This document shows, piece after piece, positions 20,695 through 30,977 of a DNA stretch of 64,000 bases. The first letter of the stretch is position 1; every line of letters starts with the position of its first letter. Below the pieces are notes generated by a model. That model searched no databases, was not told the origin of the DNA, and saw only the letters and a program-made list of their open reading frames with translations. The DNA is from Hirundichthys speculiger (Eukaryota; Chordata; Actinopteri; Beloniformes; Exocoetidae): the NCBI GenBank assembly GCA_018398805.1, contig JAGFBZ010000290.1, positions 1,364,001 through 1,428,000 on the forward strand, given 5' to 3'. The position numbers and the translations under genes were made by a program.

Positions 20695-21040
20695 AATATA
20701 TAAAGGTGTTTGACAGGGATCTCAGTTGTCTAATCTCAAACTAATGTAAGATAAATAAATACAGTAGGTTAATGCACTTTGTTTAGGTTCCAAACCAGAA
20801 ACTCTACCTTATACACTCACTGTTCATATGACACATTGTTTCTGATACTCAAACATACAACTGTATAGTTTAATTCACTTCACTTAATTGACATATTCAG
20901 CATTAACAGTAACACCCTGTGTTGTTTCCCTTCCTTTCTAATGTATACTTTTGAGCCAAGTTTAATATTTTTTTATTTTTTTATAACCCCCCCCCCCAAA
21001 AAAAACAAAAAACAAGAAAATACTGAGTACCCCCATAATA
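20695..21040. other. Unique AT-rich DNA with poly-C/poly-A tract
   Basis: A C11 run followed by an A-rich stretch at about 20987-21017. No gene seen. Confidence 0.3.
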
Positions 21041-21715
21041 CAATAGTTTGTAGATCCATCTTTAGCAGCAATAACTTAAAGTAGTCATTTCCTGTATGAC
21101 CTTTACCAGTCTGTAACATCCTTGTGGAGTCATTTGGGCACATTCTTCTTTCAACCATTGCTCCAGTTTATTGGGTTTTTTTTTTAAGTAATGGTTTATG
21201 TGCTTCTCTCTTAAGATCCTGCAACAGCATTTCACTTGTGCTGATGTTGGACTTTGACTAAACCACTTCAAAACCTTGATTCTTTTTAATCTTCCTGTGT
21301 TTTAGAGTACTGCCCTGTTGCATCTTTGAATTTTGACAAAACTTCACTTGTCGGACAGATGGCCTTACATGTGGAGTGCTCTCATCTAGAATACTGTGGC
21401 GTACGCAGGAGTTCATGGTTGACTGAATGACTACAAGACACTCAGGTCCTGTGGCTGCAAAACAAGCTCAAATCATCATCCCTCCACTGCAGTGCTTGAC
21501 AGTGGCTATGAGGTGCTTCTGAAGACATGCAGAGTTTGATTTTCAACAAAAGTGACACTGGGCATTAAAGCCGAGCAATTCTATTTTAGTATCATCCATC
21601 CGTCGAACATCATTCCAGTCGTGCTTCCAAATCGTATTCGTTCAGTCTTCTCCTCATTGTGCTGTCATGGACTTTAATATTTGACTGCAACTTACTTTTG
21701 AGGCAGTAAGGGAGG
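21041..21715 (-). pseudogene. Tc1-like transposase remnant, minus strand
   Basis: Antisense Tc1 transposase covering most of the catalytic half. From right to left the degraded copies are SVHDSTI-like (21660), the GGG...CFAATGPGHL-like block (21440-21490) and, in the open frame 21271-21062, KWFSQSPTSAQVKC, where the third-acid region Pro-Asp-Leu-Asn-Pro-x-Glu should be. It then reads ILREKHINHYLKK and EQWLKEECAQMTPQGCYRLV, the usual C terminus. Multiple stops. It is the same lineage as the pieces at 1826-1860 and 3156-3240. Confidence 0.75.
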
Positions 21716-24584
21716 TACTTAGTATTGGCTATAAGTTTTTTGTTTTTTTTTTTTGGCTTATTTTGTTAAATAAATAATTGCACAATGAAAAAAAAAATAT
21801 ATACTGTTGTTCATCCGAGGCTGTATTTGCCTTATACCCACTATGATCAGATGATTTTTTTTCTATCATGTTTTTATACACACACACACAGATTAAAAGA
21901 GGATGTATTAACCCTTGCACATGGCTGCATCTGAGTGTCCTATCTGATCAGAATTTTCTGTAGAGGATAATAACAAAACCAGCCTCAATTATTACAGAAA
22001 AAGAGCAAATAGAAGAAAGCATTGTTCACTTTAGTCTATTTCATGCTCACTGTGCCTTTAAAACCCACCATCTTGATCAATGCATCCCTGGGAATTTTTA
22101 TTTAAACCTGCTGGCTGATATATTTCAGGGCATTGTGGGGAATTGTCTGTGCAGGTCAGCATCTTGGCTTAAAATGCAATCAGTTTAAATGAGTTTTTAT
22201 TAAGGGACAAGGATGCATCTTTGAAAGGAAGTAGCCCAGTCCTTTATTTTTATTATTTTAATTTTCTGATGAACACTCAGGAATACATTATTATCCAGGT
22301 GTTCACACATTCATCAGAATATTTTAAAGTATTTTGATTAATTATATATTAATTCTCTTGGGACTACTGTTTCCCTTGGGTCTGCTTGTGTCTCTATTTC
22401 ACCTTCTAACATTGTGAAACACATAATTTATACAAAAGGATGTGCATAAATACATTTTTACACAATTTCTGTTTTAAATGATCCATTAAGTGAGAGAATA
22501 TAAAAACACAGCAACCTCCTCCAGACCAGGAATGTTTTGTCTACCATGCTCAATAAAGGACAAACAGATGCCATCTTTGATACACTTTTAACCTATAAAT
22601 CACATTTACTGAACACTCAAAGTGTCTTTCTTTGCACTTTCTACATTTGCCTGCAGTATTCAGCTCCACAAGGCCTCAGTCGTGATTTCAATTATCAAGT
22701 GGAGCTGTGTGCCCGCTCACCCTGTCAGAACCAGCTGCCTCACCTGCCAAAAAATTCTTTAATGAGCTTTAGAAACCGTTTGGGGATATATTCAATCAGA
22801 ACCGTTTGTTCGAGTTAGGACTCATTATACATTTTCTTCTTTGTGCTTCCAGGCCAAGTCATTGTCGCCTTAGAAATCCTGATCACCTGCTTTTGTTGTC
22901 CCGGAAACCAGCCAAGCAAGAACTGATCCCCATAAAGGTGTCAATCCCTGCAGCATGTTGACTATAAAAAGCAGTTCATTGTGAGAGGTCACACTGGACT
23001 TGTAATCAGTTGGCTGTGCATACTGCATTTGTAAGACAGTACGTGACTTTTCTTGTAAATAGTTGTGAGGAAGAAGGTGGAAAGAAAAGTGTACAGGTGA
23101 GTGCAGAAGGACATCCTGTTCCTGGCAAACGTTTTCCCTTTGTCATTAATGGGTCCTGGTGACATTTACAGCATCATTTAGAATAATTATAAGAAGACAG
23201 AAAAGCTTGAAAACCTCTCTTTTCTGCTCACAACTAAAATATATGACCTGTAGTTCAATCAGAACTGATATTTCCTTGAAAGACAATCATGTTGCAAAAT
23301 ACGTTCAGTTATAAAGAAGTAGGATAGTTTTCTAAACACACTTACCTATTACCATGAAAGACATGTTATATCATCTCTGTAGTAATTTTACTGTCTGGGT
23401 TGTGGCTTACTTATCAGTGAAGAGACAGCAGCAGCCAGAGTTCTTCCAAGGACACTTTGAAACTAATTTTATGAATTAACTCCAAATAAGAGCAGATCAT
23501 TTATCATCTCTTCGGGTCAGCAACCTGATGCAAAACAGTGAATGTAAACTGTTTGCTAAATCAAACAAACAGAAGGATAGTCATCTGTGGCTCTGCATAG
23601 GCCACTGAACTCCTTTGGTATTGATAGTATTGGGATATTTATTGCTTATGTTTAATGGGTTGATGGTTATTACTTTGTAAAGCATCTGTTATCACTGTTA
23701 TTTTCAAGCTTTCCATGAAAATGACTCAGCTAAAAGGTAACAAATAGCTTGCAAAGACTTGTAATTATGATGTTTTTTCAGGAAGGAGGACCCAGAACTT
23801 TGACACTTGAGGAAGAGCAAAGATCTAATACAAAAAAGGCAGTAAGTGATAGTTGAGAGAGGCAATGCACAGAAAAATAATCATAATAACAACAATAATG
23901 ATAAATTATAGGGGAAGTTGTAAAGAGGGTCCCAAAACTGTAACTTGGTTAGATGACTATGAAAATCTTTGTGGCAGACAATTATCTTGCTTGACATAGA
24001 ATTTAAAACAGAATTACAACATGAACAAATTAAAATATTCTTCTTCTTTGCCATGTGGCTCATATTTTAATCCAAGAATATATAAAACGTTTTTTTGGAT
24101 TCATGTCAATTTAAATAAGCAACAGGAGGATGCGTAAACATTTCCAACATGGCATAAAACTGTATTTCCCTTTTATGACATTCCTCTTTAAATCTATGTT
24201 TCATTCACTTACTAGGGCAAATCAAAGGTGTCATGAAAACATCAATAAATTGAGTATGTGCAGCTTTTCACATTTGGGCTTCAGTTCTTTTAAAGCTTCT
24301 TTGAGACATGCACCTGCTTTCCATTAATGAAATGTCAGCCAATCAATATACCAACTTAGCAAAGTGTGTGATTGATTAAAGTTGGAGTGGAATTGACCTA
24401 AACACCTCCAGAATGTACTTCACATGCCAAAAATGTTTTCAACCGTTTTTGAGAGTCAACGGATAAAGTAAAGGTATATCATCCTGAGACAGAGACAGGG
24501 CAGGAGTGATGTCTGTTACATCATGATCTGTTACAATCGTTATCCGGCTACTTTATTATTTTTTTTAAACATTAAGAAAATTGT
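21716..24584. other. Mostly unique DNA, possible non-coding transcript start
   Basis: About 2.9 kb without recognisable protein or transposon. Features of note are a (CA)n at 21880-21891 and the promoter/exon-like signals at 22963-23841, listed separately. Confidence 0.3.
22963..23096 (+). promoter_or_regulatory. TATA box with candidate first exon
   Basis: TATAAAAAG at 22963-22971 is followed about 125 bp later by a GTGAGT donor (23097), and a possible second exon (23782-23841) has TGTTTTTTCAG in front and GTAAGT behind. No coding potential. The three signals line up as a short spliced non-coding transcript, but each could occur by chance. Confidence 0.2.
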
Positions 24585-24929
24585 CAAAATGGTCAAATTT
24601 TATATAGCACTTTAAAGAGATAAAAATTTTGAAATGCTCCACTATGAAATACAGTTTCACAATTAAAAACTCAAAGTTCAGATAAATACACTAAATTAAA
24701 ACACACATACAAGGAACTATGAAAAGAAAACTAATTCCATAAAAACCCTCACTATAAGCTTGTCTGAATAAAAAAAAAAAAGAAGTTTTCAGCTACTTTT
24801 GACCTGGATCAGTGGCGTGTAAAAACATGTGGAGGGCATTCCACGAATGTGGCCCAACTCTCCTGAGTTTTAAAATGCTTTTAGGGGACCATTAGCAACC
24901 TTTGACTAGAAGACCTGAGGGTTTGACAA
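24585..24929 (-). repeat. LINE-tail-like dispersed repeat, minus strand
   Basis: Read on the minus strand, it ends with AAAGTGCTATATAAAATTTG, the form of a LINE 3' end. The right part (GGACCATTAGCAACCTTTGA, GAAGACCTGAGGG) resembles a repeat block common in fish genomes. Family unassigned. Confidence 0.4.
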
Positions 24930-25215
24930 GATGAGTAATGCTCCATCAATCCACCCATCCATCCCCAACCACCTCCTCTAGCTCCTCCAGGGGGACACTG
25001 AGGTGATCTGTCCAGAGTATCCTGGGTCTCTCCCGGGCCCTCGACACGGTTGAACATGTCTGAAACCCCTCCTCAGAGAGGCGATCAAGAGGCATTTTAA
25101 CCAGATGCCCAAATCATCTCAGCTGGCTCCTCTTGATGTGAAGGAGGAGCAACTCTAGTCTTCCTCTAAATGACGGAGCATCTCACCCTCTGTTTAAGGG
25201 AGAGCCCACTCAAAA
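24930..25215 (-). pseudogene. RTE/Rex3-type LINE, C-terminal ORF end
   Basis: The minus strand encodes LLLHIKRSQLR, a stop, FGHLVKMPLDRLSEE, then RARERPRILWTDHLSVPLEE and LEEVVGD. This matches the well-known teleost RTE (Rex3) ORF2 C-terminal tail pattern of arm-rich sequence followed by W.D...L..PxEELEEVAG. It ends in GGATG/GATGG tetramers, as Rex3 tails do. Only about 280 bp of a 5'-truncated copy. Confidence 0.7.
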
Positions 25216-26422
25216 ACAACATGCTAATTACTCAGGATCAACTGGACAGATTAATTTTTTTTTAAAAACAAAAAAGTGACCTTTGGCTTTATGCTGGTGT
25301 TAGTAGAATGGGGCAGTAATCAAATTTTAATCATATGGAGGTTACCTTTCACAGCAAAGTTGTGCTGTCTTTATTAGTCTATTGGAGCAGAGCATACCAG
25401 TGAACCATCAACTGAAGGAGTTCCAGCACTGCAGTAGTCACTCTTACCATATATCATAAACCACTTTTTGAAATAATGCTAGATAAACAGGAGCACTGGA
25501 AATTTAATTAGTCAAAATGTCAAATACAGCAACAAAAACATCCATAAACAGATTTGAAAGTTTGATAACCTAGTGCCCCAGTACATGCTGGAAGGGCATT
25601 GATTAAGAACCCATACTGAGCAGCAAAACTGCTCAACAAAATGTCACTGTGTGGTATCAGATCAGTCATAATGCAGCAATTCCATTCCTGGGCTGGGCTT
25701 CCAGGTATCTCAGCTTTGATAACATCTGAATATGGTGCCTGCATCAAGCCACTCAATAAAATCTAAAATTACATCAGTAAGCAGTTATTATTATTTTTTA
25801 ATTTTTGAGGAAAATTTTGATTCAAAAAGTTGCTTTATGCATGTATGCAGCTTCAAATAAATAGCATATTAGCTACAAACTGCACTACTGCCCACAGTGC
25901 TGCTACTTTAACCACCAACATTGCAAATATTAGCTTTTGCAACAACTTCAATGACATTGTAGAGCCAGAGTAAGGACAAAAGCATGATGGTGAGAACATC
26001 TAGTGTGAAAGACTCAGTTGAGCTCAGCTGAACAGTGAACTCACTGCAGGAAATGATCAGCAAAAAGGCTCAGAAGGCACATCACTGAAGGAGCCTGAGG
26101 CAGCTGGAGCAGGTGGGAAGAGCACTTCTGTTATTAGCATACTAACTGTGCTGCGTATAATGATTTCAAGTGCCCAAATTTTAACACACTTAAACTGCTT
26201 TTTCAGGATTCACCCATATCATCTGGCTGATGAACTAATTTAGAAGAAATGTCACCGCAAAGACGCATCATAAACTAAATGGGTTGGCTGTAAAGCTGAG
26301 TGGCATGTGAAAAAAAAGTCTCCATGCTGAGGTTTATTATGAATTGCCTCAGGCGCAGAATTTCACTTGATAATTTGGAGCTGTCGTGCTCATGGCAAAG
26401 GGGAAGGAGATATTATTGGAAA

Positions 26423-26444
26423 TGACGTCAGATGATGTGATTGG
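26423..26444. promoter_or_regulatory. Consensus CRE with inverted CCAAT
   Basis: TGACGTCA at 26423-26430, then GATTGGC at 26439-26445. Both are consensus sites, but no transcription start or exon is visible nearby. Confidence 0.25.
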
Positions 26445-27900
26445 CAAGGTTACATAGAGAAAATCAAACATCACAACTTGTTGATGACATGAAGGCAAGA
26501 CGCATCCATTTATTAACTGTAAACTATGGCTGTGCTCCTTTCATGTTTTGGAGGACGTGTTGTAATATCATGTGAAACAAATATTGAACAAGAAAATTGT
26601 CTCACTTTGTGTGACTTGGTCAATGTGAATGTTGTGTTCTCTTTTCTCAGCTTTCTGTTTGATCTTAATGAACTTCTAAAGAGAGTTTGAGAGGTTTTAA
26701 CCTCCTGAATAGTTCACTGCCTTTATCAGCCCGTCACTCCCCGTATCTCTCTGTCGTCTGGAGCAGAACAAACTGTCTACAATGGTTTCTCAGAGTTCTT
26801 TTCCGGTTAAAAAAAAAAAAAAGTCAGCCTGAGAGTTAACAGATACTCTATCTACAGTAAACCTTCCCAATGCCGACTGCAGCCAGCTCTTAAGTTTCTG
26901 TTGCTGTGTTGCCAGCAGGGTCCCCATTCTTTGATTAAACATTGTCATTTTAAACTTTGTTATAAAATATGAAAAAAAAAAAACTAAAAACAAAAATCAG
27001 CTGTGAAATTTGAAATGCAAGCTTTCAAGTTCTCCTTGTGTTGCTTTATACCTTCACGTGACATTTTCAGCTCCCAGGAGTGGGCTTTTATTTGTGTATT
27101 TCTTGATGTCCTTGAAGCCTCTCCTGCAGACTGCAAATGAAAAGGGAGCAGGAGTGAAATTGTGATCATGACGGTCTGCAGTGTCATGTGGAGCATCTCT
27201 CAGCTGGATACAGTTCATCCAAACACTTCCCTTTTTATACATTTCATTAGCTCCCTGTTTCCAGTCACCTCCAGCTGACTGGAGAACACACAAACTCACG
27301 TATACTAATACACACACTGCACAATCCCACTTCTCAGCTTGGCTCAAATACATATCAAGTCTTGGCACACAAACAAACATTTCCTGCATCCTGTCGCACT
27401 CCTTCAGTGCAGCAGAAACTGTCCTGAGCAACAGCAACTGATTGCAGTGCTTTCCATTACCTCCCTTCCCGTTTATCACCGGTTACTGGTTCCTGGGGAG
27501 AAAAAAAGAGCAAAAAAAAAAAATCTCCTTCTCCTTGTCCCCATGGCAACCACTCACCTCTCTTTTTTTTTCTCCACAATCAGTCAGACGAGCGTCCGGC
27601 TGTCCTGCTCCATCTCAGCTAAAGGGGAGAAGTTCAGAGACCAAATATCACCTGGAGATGTTTGACTGACAGGCTATTTTTGGGCATTTCCTTTAAATCT
27701 CCAGTGTCTGTTTGCCATCCATCTCTTCCTGGTTTGTTTATCACTTCTAACTAGTAAAGCTTATTCCAGACAGCCAACAACAAGAATCATGTTAAGTTTT
27801 CACTATTATGTAAAATATTAAGCAATACTTCACTCGTGCTGGGTATGCCTTAGTGCTTATTGCATGTAACAGTTTTAATGATTTAAAGGAATATTTTGAC

Positions 27901-27905
27901 TTTTT

Positions 27906-27935
<30 letters not shown>
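27901..27935. repeat. T15-G20 homopolymer tract
   Basis: A run of T directly followed by 20 G. Possible G-quadruplex on the + strand; the exact run length is likely to be a sequencing estimate. Confidence 0.8.
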
Positions 27936-27936
<1 letters not shown>

Positions 27937-28055
27937 ATACAGAACATTTAAGTATTTAAATGTTACTTATGAGGTCGTGACTTCCACAAGAGGGGAGTTT
28001 TAATACTGAACCCTCCTTCAGAACACAACCCCACTGACAGGTCCTAAAAGTCTTA

Positions 28056-29290
28056 GGCCATGATCGTACACTTCCCGCTAGCCGCTACCCGCTAATTGTG
28101 GGTATAGGAACCTCCGCTAACCGCTAATGCAATCTTCCGCTCCCTGAAGCCGCTACCCGCTATGCCGACTCCCTTACGCAAATTGTAGGTGTGGCAATGG
28201 GTGTGTCTTTTGCGCTTTCTGCAAACCCGGTATCTTGCGATCACGAGTTTAGGATCGCGGGTAGCAGGTGGTCAGACCACCCGCTTACCCGCGATCGCAA
28301 GATACAGAGTTTGCGGAAAGCGTAACCCGCAAGTCGGTGCGTAAAAGAGCGCGTCCAAATGGCATAAATGTGCATCCACCTGGTCACATGTGGAAGTGCA
28401 CAAATGGCTTTACCTTTCGATTAGGCATCACTGTATTACTTGCATACGTTTTTATTCTCTTGAGGTCAGAGAATGTCTGGTCAACAGTTGTGGTGAATGT
28501 GGGAATAGTCACGGCCAGACACATCTGTCTGTACAGCTGTAGTAGCTCTCATTCAGATGTTTGCTGTGGAGGAAACCAAGGAGATCTTTGGGACATTTCC
28601 CTTCAAAGTCCGTCATGGCCTACATCACAGTCACGTCTGTTTTTAAACAGGTCAGATCATCAAATAGAGCTCTGTGGCTCTGGTGTTAAGCTGGAAAAGG
28701 TTGGATGCGGTAATTTATTTCCGATATGTCTGAAACTGCTGGTGGTCAAGGAGGGACAGGAAGATTAATTGTTCCTGATCTTTAAATGCACATCCAATGA
28801 TTCGTTCTGCAGTATTTTAAAAGGCACATCAGCTGCACCAAGACGCACAGCTGTCCCAGACTCCCAGCATCCCCTTGCTGAGAATATGTTCCCGCGGCTC
28901 TGCCTGGCCGTGTTTACTGGGAGCGCACTAACTATCTGGGACTTTCAGGTTGCCGATAGGAATTGTCTGTGTAAAAATATTTTTATGTGTATATCAGTGC
29001 AGTCCCAGACGAGCTGCACATGAGAGCTGCTCCGTTCTGGATGAAAAGACGCTCCATAGCAGTTTGCGGGTAGCGCAACCTGCTCTTAAAGGCAATGGCT
29101 ACTGACGCACTGATTGGTTTAACAGGTGGAACGCCCTAACCATACCTATGCATAATGTAACTGGTAGAGCAGGTGGGATAGTGGGTTTAGCGAGGTGGAA
29201 GATTGCGGTTCTTTGTGGGGGAACGCCCCTCCCACGACCCGCTATCCCTTAATAGCGGCTTTAGGAGGTTTGGCGGGAGAATCGGGTCCC
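28056..29290. mobile_element. Putative non-autonomous DNA transposon with internal palindrome
   Basis: The 3-bp TTA stands at both borders (28053-28055 and 29291-29293). The two ends are imperfect inverted copies rich in CCGCTA/TAGCGG units (28070-28160 versus 29230-29285). GC is far above the flanks. The right part has 'tgctcttaaaggcaatgg' and 'ctgattggtttaacaggtgg', blocks seen near the ends of a large family of fish DNA transposons. A 166-codon frame (28268-28768) shows no known domain. A TTA duplication would suit PIF/Harbinger-like elements, but the terminal match is weak. Confidence 0.5.
28212..28323. repeat. Large imperfect palindrome
   Basis: Arms of about 45-50 bp (left GCTTTCTGCAAAC, then TATCTTGCGATC, then ATCGCGGGTAGC; right the complement), meeting at GGTGGTC/GACCACC around 28272-28279. 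The left arm has an extra 14 nt. Located within the 28056-29290 element. Confidence 0.8.
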
Positions 29291-30148
29291 TTATTCTCTC
29301 TTGTATAAATTTAGGTGAGGATGGCTTCTTAATAGATGAAAGTTGTGTGCCTGGTACAAATCGGAAGCAACAACCTTCTCCTTCAGGGACGTGACTGTGG
29401 GCCTTCTCCCAAACACACCTAATGACAACACAACTTCTTTGAAAAGGTTGGACATTATTACATCTGAGGAGAAGACAAGTTGAGTTCCACTGTTGTTTTG
29501 CAAGGTCACATTAGACAAACCAAAACTAAGCCTTTTCTCAGACCTAACCAAGTATTTATAGGTTCTCAAGTATACTCTTCAGTATCAGTATGTGTTTCAC
29601 TTTATCGTTCTGTCCATGTTGAAAGGTGTCAAGCTGAACTGAACCTTCACAATCTGGCTCATCTCAACCATCACAAATGCAAAATTTGCAATATGACTCC
29701 ACTGACAGTTTGCAGACAGCAATATATGTTAATCAGGAGTTGGCTAATTTTTTAAATTTAAGTCTTCTTAGGGTTGTGTCATCTACCGGTGTAGATACAC
29801 CGGTAGCACACCTATCATAGCCCAAATAGTGTTTTTGTTGGAAACAAGCATTTCTCCAGCTTGGCCTTAAGCTCTTCCTTCCGAAACCATAAGAGCTGAA
29901 ACCATAAGCTGTACATCTTATGACAAGCAAAAGCAGCAGAGCTTCCAAATCAGTGAAAAAAGATGTTTCAGAAATGTATCTTTCAGTGGAGAAAGGCTCA
30001 GTAGAAAATCTCAAGATGATGTAAAAAAAAAAAAATCACCACATGATTCCAGCTACTACAATTGGCTGCCCCTATTGTGGTGCCACATCTGAAGTTTACT
30101 TTGGCTGAAGGATTTACCCACCCCCCACACCTATCTATATATATATAT
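29291..30148. other. Unique DNA with a short perfect palindrome
   Basis: Contains CTACCGGTGTA-GA-TACACCGGTAG (29783-29806; 11-bp arms, 2-nt centre) and, just before the next hAT copy, an AT-rich (TA)n stretch at 30137-30149. No gene recognised. Confidence 0.4.
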
Positions 30149-30977
30149 TAGGGCTGGGCAACTATTAAAATTTTTAATTGCGATTAATCGCATTATTTCC
30201 CTGATTAATCACGATTAATCGCATTGTATACGAAAAATCAAATAATGAATTCAAAAGCAGTGTAAAATGCATTTTTATTTAAATGTTCTGCTGCCATATG
30301 AACTTAAGTGCCATAACATTTGTTGTTCAAACACTTTTAACATCAGCACTTGTCAGTAACACGTATTTAGTGTAAATTTCATCTTAAAAAATGTAAAATA
30401 AAATAAAGCTTATTGCCACTGCCAGGACATTAATGTCATCCTGTTTTTATGAAAAATGAAAAAAGTCTACAAACAAAATCCAACAAAATGATTGTGTCTC
30501 AGCAAAATCATAACATTAAAACAGGCAATTTCTGAGGTAACAGCAGAAACTTTTAACAGGGAGTTCAACTTGTCAGTTGTTACAAATAACCTTGTTTTTG
30601 TCAAATCCTCAGTCTGGGAGAACTTTAAAATGAAAATGTCCATGTTAAAGTTCAGTAACTTTACCAATCCGTGTATCATTCATTCTTTCCATTTTCAATT
30701 GTCAATCAAAATAAAAAAAAAATAAAAGGTGACATTTTATCATGTTTTTCGTTTTTAAATCTAACACAAAAAAAAAAGAAAAAAATGCCTGTTTTTTTAT
30801 ATTTCAATTTTAGACTTGGATCAAAAATACAAAATGAAAAAACGGACCACAGGACTGAATTTGTTTTATAATCGAGGACTGGACTTTCTGTTGTCATTAC
30901 ACATCTGTGCCACTAGATGGAGCCGTACTGAAGTAACCAGTAAGAGAATAGCACGGGCAGTGAACACATGGAGCAGA
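30149..30977 (-). mobile_element. BED-finger hAT family, copy C (right end lost)
   Basis: Starts TAGGGCTGGGCAA at 30149 beside a (TA)n tract and aligns with copy B up to CACATGGAGCAGAT (about 30977), where similarity stops. The right terminus is missing. The minus strand holds FDKNKVICNN, then a stop where the second finger Cys should be, then QVELPVKSFCCYLRN. As in copy A, a 70-codon minus frame (30679-30467) is open in another phase. Confidence 0.75.

Larger units (their letters stand above)
25216..28055. other. Unique DNA, one CRE/CCAAT pair, homopolymer tract
   Basis: No gene or transposon that I can support. A perfect TGACGTCA (26423-26430) with ATTGG 10 bp on, and a T15G20 tract (27901-27935) are listed separately. 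Overlapping 60-140-codon frames at 27.05-27.67 kb have no recognisable content. Confidence 0.3.

Noticed and set aside
27054..27669. Cluster of overlapping frames on both strands
   Set aside because: Low-complexity CA/TC-rich sequence keeps several phases open; no conserved motif.
28268..28768. 166-codon + frame with hydrophobic stretch
   Set aside because: Lies within the putative transposon and begins in the palindrome; no domain recognised.
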